From the NCBI GenBank assembly GCA_946411385.1, contig CAMKDV010000017.1:1-53508 (forward strand): a stretch of DNA of 53,508 nt, read 5' to 3'. The translations under genes and the position numbers were made by a program. The notes beneath the pieces were generated by a model. The model was given only the letters and a program-made list of their open reading frames with translations. It was not told the origin of the DNA and searched no databases. The stretch comes from an uncultured Bacteroidales bacterium (GTDB lineage: Bacteria > Bacteroidota > Bacteroidia > Bacteroidales > Paludibacteraceae). Of this stretch, positions 49,344 through 53,508 are shown in pieces. Position 1 is the stretch's first letter. The number at the start of each line of letters is the position of its first letter.

Positions 49344-50807
49344 TTATAATTGATAAAATCCCGCATATACGATGCCCACCGCTATCTGCGGCTCATCGTT
49401 GTAGATCTTCCCGCGCGTACCGTCAGCTCGCGTGCCCGGCTTCAAGATTCCGTAGGAGAACTCCGCCTTCACGGCAATCTGCTTGATCGGGAAATAGTTG
49501 ATACCCACCGCCGCACGATGTCGGCCGCACCAGGAATACATATCGGTGGGCTTGTTGTCGTAGCGAAGCATCGAATCGTAGTAGTCATAGCGGCCAAACA
49601 GGTAGAACTGCTGCTTGTCTGCCAACTTGCGACTCAGGCTAAAGAAGTCGTAGCCAATCTCCAGACCTGCCGCCACGGCATCGCTTGCCACCCACTGCTT
49701 GCTGCTCACGCTGCCTTTACGCATGGAGATGTTGTACTGCGTGATAGCCGCAGCATCGCTCAGATGGCCGTAGGTAGCACTGCCGCGCAGTACCACGCCG
49801 CTGCCTTTGTACGCAAAATCAAAACTGCCTATACTTACCGTACCTTTCACATCCTTGTACGCACTCGCATCCAGTTCGGCATTGGTCTTGCTCAACGTGT
49901 TGCGGAACGAATTGCCGCAATAGCCCGACAGCGACAGCCTGAGACCTTTCACGCCCGTATAATCCACCCGCGCCGCACCGGCAAACACGTTCGCCAACTT
50001 GAACTCGTACGGACTGCCCGTACCCGGCTTGATCCAGTTCTTGCGGTTGAAACGGTCGCTGTCCAGTCCGGGGAGGAACATTGCCTGGTAGTGCCAACCA
50101 TTCTTGGTGCTGCCCATGAAGGTGAGCGCCACCTCGTGCCAGGTGCTGGGGATGATGGTGAACTCACCCTCGTTGCGGTAGACGCCGAAATACTCCGTCG
50201 ACTCGTGATGCGCATTCAACGCACCCACGGGAATGACCTGCATTCCGGCGCGGAGGATGGCATAGGGACTGAACTTCTTTTGCAGCCAGAACTGCTCCAG
50301 TGCCACTTCGCCGCCACGCTCAATCTCGCTCTCATATTCGCCGCCTTCCTCTTCCTCAATCTCCACTGCACTCTCCGTTCCGCCGTGCTCGAACTCAATC
50401 TCCGTGCCGACGCTCCACCCTTTGCCGAAATCATAGCCCAGATAGATCACCACGTGCGGCAGATCGAACTCGCCGAAATGATCGTTGGCATATTTCTCGG
50501 GGTTCTTGCCGTAGCGCAGATAGTTGTTGGAGTACCAGCAATGCTTCGCCGTAATCTCGCCATAGCCACCTATAGTGAACTGTCCGCGCCGCTTGCCTCT
50601 CGGCTCTTGACTCTCCGCTCTCGGCTCTTGGCTTTCGGCTCTTTGCTCTATCCCCTCTTTATGGGATAGGCTGTCTTTCTGCTCCAGGCGCTCGATGCGC
50701 TGAACGAGGGCTTGCAGGTCGGCTGCACTCACCTTGACCGAATCCTGGGCGTGGATATCTAACACGCACGCAATCAGCAACAAGGGAATAATGATCAGTC
50801 TATTCAT
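49344..50807 (-). CDS. Porin-like outer-membrane beta-barrel protein
   Basis: The product is 487 residues. A signal peptide (MNRLIIIPLLLIACVLDIHA) is followed by a short coiled coil (about 28-48, LQALVQRIERLEQ), a repeat-derived hydrophilic segment (51-72, RAESQEPRAESQEPR) and then a 16-strand-type barrel opening with GQFTIGGYGEITAKH. An acidic loop EIEEEEGGEYESEIERGG lies near 140-160. This is the layout of OprP/DcaP-like porins with an N-terminal trimerisation helix. It probably lets a small ligand (iron complex, anion or electron donor) reach the lipoproteins encoded downstream. Substrate is unknown. Confidence 0.8.
   Translation of the reverse strand: MNRLIIIPLLLIACVLDIHAQDSVKVSAADLQALVQRIERLEQKDSLSHKEGIEQRAESQEPRAESQEPRGKRRGQFTIGGYGEITAKHCWYSNNYLRYGKNPEKYANDHFGEFDLPHVVIYLGYDFGKGWSVGTEIEFEHGGTESAVEIEEEEGGEYESEIERGGEVALEQFWLQKKFSPYAILRAGMQVIPVGALNAHHESTEYFGVYRNEGEFTIIPSTWHEVALTFMGSTKNGWHYQAMFLPGLDSDRFNRKNWIKPGTGSPYEFKLANVFAGAARVDYTGVKGLRLSLSGYCGNSFRNTLSKTNAELDASAYKDVKGTVSIGSFDFAYKGSGVVLRGSATYGHLSDAAAITQYNISMRKGSVSSKQWVASDAVAAGLEIGYDFFSLSRKLADKQQFYLFGRYDYYDSMLRYDNKPTDMYSWCGRHRAAVGINYFPIKQIAVKAEFSYGILKPGTRADGTRGKIYNDEPQIAVGIVYAGFYQL
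50597..50651 (-). repeat. GGCTCTTGACTCT/CGGCTCT repeat inside the porin gene
   Basis: The plus strand reads CTCTCGGCTCTTGACTCT, then CCGCTCTCGGCTCTTGG, then CTTTCGGCTCTTTGCTCT. It is in frame between coiled coil and barrel and encodes the RAESQEP pair. Confidence 0.88.
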
Positions 50808-50850
50808 TTGCTTTATGTCCTTTCGATTTCTGTTGTTTCTTTTTATAATG

Positions 50851-50882
50851 CAAAGTTACTACCTTTTATCGGTTTTTGCAAT
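50851..50882 (-). promoter_or_regulatory. Bacteroidota-type promoter of the porin-imelysin-DHOR-ccsBA operon
   Basis: On the minus strand, TAACTTTG (50858-50851) with ATTG at -33 (50882-50879), 20 bases between. An imperfect dyad TGCAATACC (50878-50886) / GGTATTTTGCA (50894-50904) overlaps the -33 box and could be an operator. Confidence 0.7.
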
Positions 50883-50960
50883 ACCCAAATGATGGTATTT
50901 TGCAGTTACCGGTTCGAGCCGCCCGACCGGCAGGTCATGTCTTATGGCATATCACAACTT

Positions 50961-51013
50961 TTAGGGATAACAGCCGCGAATACTGCCGGCAGCAGCTTTG
51001 CGGGCATCCCTAA
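50961..51013. promoter_or_regulatory. Long inverted repeat in the divergent control region
   Basis: TTAGGGAT (50961-50968) and ATCCCTAA (51006-51013) are perfect complements. Between them, GCCGC/GCGGGC and TGCCGGCA add further pairing. The word GGTATTTTGC occurs twice nearby (50894-50903 and 51019-51028). It sits between the two divergent promoters, a plausible site for autoregulation. The rest of 50808-51142 shows no gene. Confidence 0.5.
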
Positions 51014-51036
51014 TTGTTGGTATTTTGCGCCAAAGG

Positions 51037-51068
51037 TTTGCAAAAATGCTATTTTTTTTGTAACTTTG
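51037..51068 (+). promoter_or_regulatory. Bacteroidota-type promoter of the hemerythrin-LuxR regulator
   Basis: TTTG at 51037-51040, 20 bases, then TAACTTTG at 51061-51068, exact consensus, 74 bases before the ATG. Confidence 0.85.
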
Positions 51069-51142
51069 TACTCATCTTTCCGGCAAAAAGCCCTTTTCAG
51101 CGTACTCCGGAAGCATAAATTAACGGATCGTATCAACGCTAT

Positions 51143-52027
51143 ATGTACAACGCCAATGACAAGATTTGCGACCTGATGTCGCAAGAGGAAGATGCCATCC
51201 AGATCATCAGCCGTTTCGGGCTGGCGATGGGCGTGGGCGAACAGACGATAGCCCATGTTTGTGAGGCACAGGGAGTACACACTCCCACGTTCCTCGCTGT
51301 GGTCAACTACAAAATATTCAAGCAACGTCCGCAGCTGACGGACATCGACATCCCCACGCTGCAACGCTACCTGCAAAATGCCCACACCTATTTCCTGGAC
51401 TTCCGCTTGCCGCTCTTAAGGCGCTCGCTCATCGAGGCTATCATCCCCGCCGACCCTACGACGAAGATACCCGGACTGATCCTACGATGCTACGACGAGT
51501 TTGTGGACGAGATTCGCACCCACATCGAGCACGAGAACGAAGGTCTGTTTGAGGAACATGCCCATGACGATAGGCGCATCACCGACAAACTGACGGAGAT
51601 AAAGAACCTCATCATCAAATACTACCCCACCAACCCGACATCTACGGAAGGAACGGTGACCTATACCGTGATCAGCGTGATGAGTGATCTGTGGCACACC
51701 GAGCACGATTTTGCCGACCATTGTGCCATCGAGGATGACATATTGCGCCCGGCTCTGGCTATCAGTCAGAACCCTGGTGCACGCAAACAAACCACCGGAC
51801 GCAAACAGAAAGACCGCGAAGAGCTGAGCGAAAGGGAGAAAGATGTACTGATACAGATAGTAAAAGGTTTAAGTTATAAAGAGATAGCCGAGGTGCTGAA
51901 CATATCAGCACACACGGTTATCTCTCATCGCAAGCATATTACCCGCAAATTGAATATTCATTCCTCGGCAGGGTTGACGATATATGCTATCGTCAACCGT
52001 CTGGTGGATCTCACCAGCCGGGGATAA
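51143..52027 (+). CDS. Transcriptional regulator with RIC/hemerythrin-like di-iron domain and LuxR helix-turn-helix
   Basis: The product is 294 residues. Residues 6-60 resemble the ScdA/DUF1858-type N-terminal helix region of RIC proteins (ICDLMSQEEDAIQIISRFGL). Residues 72-210 form a four-helix bundle with hemerythrin-like ligands: His81 (NAHTYF), His127 and Glu131 (THIEHENEGLF), His141 or His139 (EEHAHDD) and His193/Glu197 (DHCAIEDD). Residues about 227-290 are a LuxR-type HTH: LSEREKDVLIQIVKGLSYKEIAEVLNISAHTV and SHRKHITRKLNI. A di-iron site of this type could sense oxygen, nitric oxide or iron supply and control DNA binding. It is transcribed away from the porin-imelysin-DHOR-ccsBA operon, its likely target. 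Confidence 0.85.
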   Translation: MYNANDKICDLMSQEEDAIQIISRFGLAMGVGEQTIAHVCEAQGVHTPTFLAVVNYKIFKQRPQLTDIDIPTLQRYLQNAHTYFLDFRLPLLRRSLIEAIIPADPTTKIPGLILRCYDEFVDEIRTHIEHENEGLFEEHAHDDRRITDKLTEIKNLIIKYYPTNPTSTEGTVTYTVISVMSDLWHTEHDFADHCAIEDDILRPALAISQNPGARKQTTGRKQKDREELSEREKDVLIQIVKGLSYKEIAEVLNISAHTVISHRKHITRKLNIHSSAGLTIYAIVNRLVDLTSRG

Positions 52028-52036
52028 GCGGACAGA

Positions 52037-53395
52037 TTATTCCTCTTTGTGTTCGGGGTGGTCGTTCTCGGTCATATTCTTGATGAACAGATTGACCAGC
52101 CTCTTGGTTACGACGGTCTTCCTTACGGCGTGACGCGCTTTGTCCGCCATGGACGGACCTTCGTCTGTGGCAACTGTTGCCTTTTCAGCCTGAGCCATCT
52201 GCTGCTCGCGCATGTCGATCTTCGCGCGCAAGCGCTCGGGCGCGTGATTATATAGGAACGTGTAGCACGGGATAGTGGCTTTCATGATGTAGGGCGTGAG
52301 GAAAGTGGTCACAACACTGGATGCCACGATGATCGGATAGAGAGCCGGATGCAGTACACCCAGGCTATTGCCCAAGCCGGCGATGATGAACGAGAACTCA
52401 CCTATCTGCACGAACGAGAAGCCCGTGAGCATCGAATCGCGCATCGTCTGACCGCCCCACCAGCAACCCAGCGTGCCGAACAGAATCATACCGATGATGA
52501 TAACCACACATACGATCAAGATGCTGGGCCAGTACTCCACGAGGTTGACAGGATTGATCATCATTCCTACGGAGATAAAGAAGATAGCTGCAAACACGTT
52601 CTTGAGCGGCGTCATCAGTTTCTCGATGCGATGAGCCTCGCCCGTCTCAGCCAGGATAGAACCCATAACGAACGCGCCCAGTGCGCCACTGAAGCCTGCC
52701 TCCTCCGCCGTAAGCACCATGCCGAGGCACAGACCCAGAGAGACGATGATGAGCGTCTCGTCGTTAAGATACTTTTTCACCTTGCGGATGAGCGTAGGAA
52801 TAATCAAGATGCCGACAACGAACCATGCTACCAGTGTGATGGCGAGCACGCCTATTTTCTTGAGCAGTTCTTCGCCGTCGAACTGATGCTTGATGGCTAT
52901 ACTGGACAGCAACACCATCAGTACCACAGCCACCACATCTTCGATAATCAGGATACTGGTAGCACCCTTGACGAAACGCTCTTTGGTCTGCCCTGCCTCG
53001 TCGATAGCTTTCATCACAATCGTCGTGCTGGACATACACAGCATACCTGCCAGGAAAAGGGCGTTCATCATGTCCATCTCAGCCCATTTGCCTACGCCGA
53101 AACCGAGAAGCATCATACCGCCGATGATGGTCAGCGCACCGATAGCGGCTACCTTGCCGCTACTGATCAGATTCGTGATGCGGAACTCCAGACCGATGCA
53201 GAACAGCACGAACAGCACACCGATGTTGCCCCATGCCTCGACGTTCTCCGGATTGACCAGACTCTTGCCGAACACGTACGGACCAACCAGCAAGCCGGCT
53301 ACAATATAGCCCAACACCACAGGCTGCTTGAGCAACTTGAACAGCAAGCTGACAACACCTGCCGTAATCATTAGAATGTAAAGATCTTGTACCAT
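52037..53395 (-). CDS. Cation:proton antiporter, CPA2 family (KefB-like membrane part)
   Basis: The product is 452 residues. About 12-13 hydrophobic segments are present. Family motifs include VLGYIVAGLLVGPYVFG, the F-C-I-G-L-E-F segment after helix 3, AGFSGALGAFVMGSILAET with the conserved helix-6 region and GFSFVQIGEFSFIIAGLG. The C-terminal tail is about 60 residues, charged, and lacks the TrkA-N domain of KefB/C. It should exchange K+ or Na+ for protons at the inner membrane. It converges with the regulator gene nine bases away. A repeat tract lies directly upstream of the ATG. Confidence 0.9.
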   Translation of the reverse strand: MVQDLYILMITAGVVSLLFKLLKQPVVLGYIVAGLLVGPYVFGKSLVNPENVEAWGNIGVLFVLFCIGLEFRITNLISSGKVAAIGALTIIGGMMLLGFGVGKWAEMDMMNALFLAGMLCMSSTTIVMKAIDEAGQTKERFVKGATSILIIEDVVAVVLMVLLSSIAIKHQFDGEELLKKIGVLAITLVAWFVVGILIIPTLIRKVKKYLNDETLIIVSLGLCLGMVLTAEEAGFSGALGAFVMGSILAETGEAHRIEKLMTPLKNVFAAIFFISVGMMINPVNLVEYWPSILIVCVVIIIGMILFGTLGCWWGGQTMRDSMLTGFSFVQIGEFSFIIAGLGNSLGVLHPALYPIIVASSVVTTFLTPYIMKATIPCYTFLYNHAPERLRAKIDMREQQMAQAEKATVATDEGPSMADKARHAVRKTVVTKRLVNLFIKNMTENDHPEHKEE

Positions 53396-53397
53396 AT

Positions 53398-53508
53398 TTT
53401 TTTTATTTGTAATTTGTTATTTGTGATTTGTTATTTGTGATTTGTCATTTATTTCCTTTCACCTTTCAATTTTCACCTTTCACCTGTAGCGCAGCGTCCT
53501 TTCACCTT
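53398..53508 (-). repeat. Composite repeat tract upstream of the antiporter, reaching the window edge
   Basis: TTATTTGTGATTTG units (53401-53450) give way to CCTTTCACCTTTCAATTTTC units (53454-53508), the latter interrupted by TGTAGCGCAGCGT. Minus-strand reading joins the GTGAAAGG motif of 5572-5694 to the AAATCACAAAT motif of 13614-13655, ending three bases from ATG 53395. No gene is visible here. Confidence 0.88.

Noticed and set aside
49350..50669. 439-codon open frame on the plus strand
   Set aside because: It is antisense to the porin gene, with no signal peptide, membrane segments or domain.
1..53508. Prophage, transposon or plasmid segment
   Set aside because: No integrase, transposase, relaxase or phage structural gene was seen. 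Most genes are housekeeping with consistent codon use.

Overview
The window comes from the chromosome of a member of the Bacteroidales (phylum Bacteroidota). Eleven promoters of the Bacteroidota type (TTTG, about 20 bases, TAnnTTTG) can be read directly. Several genes belong to families largely confined to this phylum: DUF4494, DUF4295 after rpmB-rpmG, the exbB-hypothetical-exbD-exbD set, a DUF4465 lipoprotein and a BspA-like leucine-rich-repeat protein. No genus can be assigned from sequence alone. There is no prophage, transposase, CRISPR array or rRNA operon, so this is mostly ordinary chromosome.

Layout, left to right. 1-4001 (-): a very large secreted multidomain BspA-like protein whose C-terminus lies outside the window. 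4002-4885: a long intergenic region with an array of 11-bp repeats and two facing promoters that are nearly identical in sequence. 4886-16771 (+): an outer-membrane beta-barrel protein, a PLP aminotransferase, dxs, trkA-trkH, an SGNH-hydrolase/MBOAT O-acylation pair, coaE and an efflux adaptor without a pump. 27770 down to 16790 (-): a run with one visible promoter, yidC, an MBL-fold hydrolase, a polyprenyl-P-mannose synthase-like GT2, DUF4494, trpS, dnaE, folC and mntP. 28023-30085 (+): a membrane-anchored AraC-type regulator and the rpmB-rpmG-DUF4295 operon. 33428-30222 (-): a MurNAc-recycling-like kinase fused to a RapZ C-terminal domain, a MurU-like nucleotidyltransferase and a lipid kinase. 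33507-34826 (+): a cobalamin riboswitch with a long structured leader ahead of a DUF4465 lipoprotein. 40336-35179 (-): tRNA-Ser(GGA), the Exb energiser operon and a GH20 hexosaminidase. 45051-40410 (-): a 23S rRNA methyltransferase, queA, a GH53 galactanase and tatD, tightly packed. 45068-45402 (+): tRNA-Ser(UGA). 50882-45413 (-): an operon of porin, imelysin, di-haem oxidoreductase and cytochrome c synthase CcsBA. Facing it at 51143-52027 (+) is a regulator that joins a RIC/hemerythrin-type di-iron domain to a LuxR helix-turn-helix. 53395-52037 (-): a CPA2 cation/proton antiporter.

The porin-imelysin-DHOR-CcsBA operon is self-consistent: it encodes a c-type di-haem lipoprotein, the machinery that attaches its haem, an iron-related lipoprotein and a route through the outer membrane. 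The divergent hemerythrin-LuxR protein is the natural candidate regulator.

The most unusual feature is not a gene. At least a dozen short degenerate tandem-repeat tracts sit at gene junctions, often ending at or within a few bases of a start codon, and several also lie in frame inside coding sequences. Inside two polytopic membrane proteins they encode nearly the same peptide three times (KSQITNHKPQI, KLQMTNVKLQI, KSQMTNGKSQI). A second candidate element is a 54-bp palindromic repeat with an adjacent long hairpin, present in the leader of the cobalamin-riboswitch transcript and, inverted, in front of tRNA-Ser(UGA).
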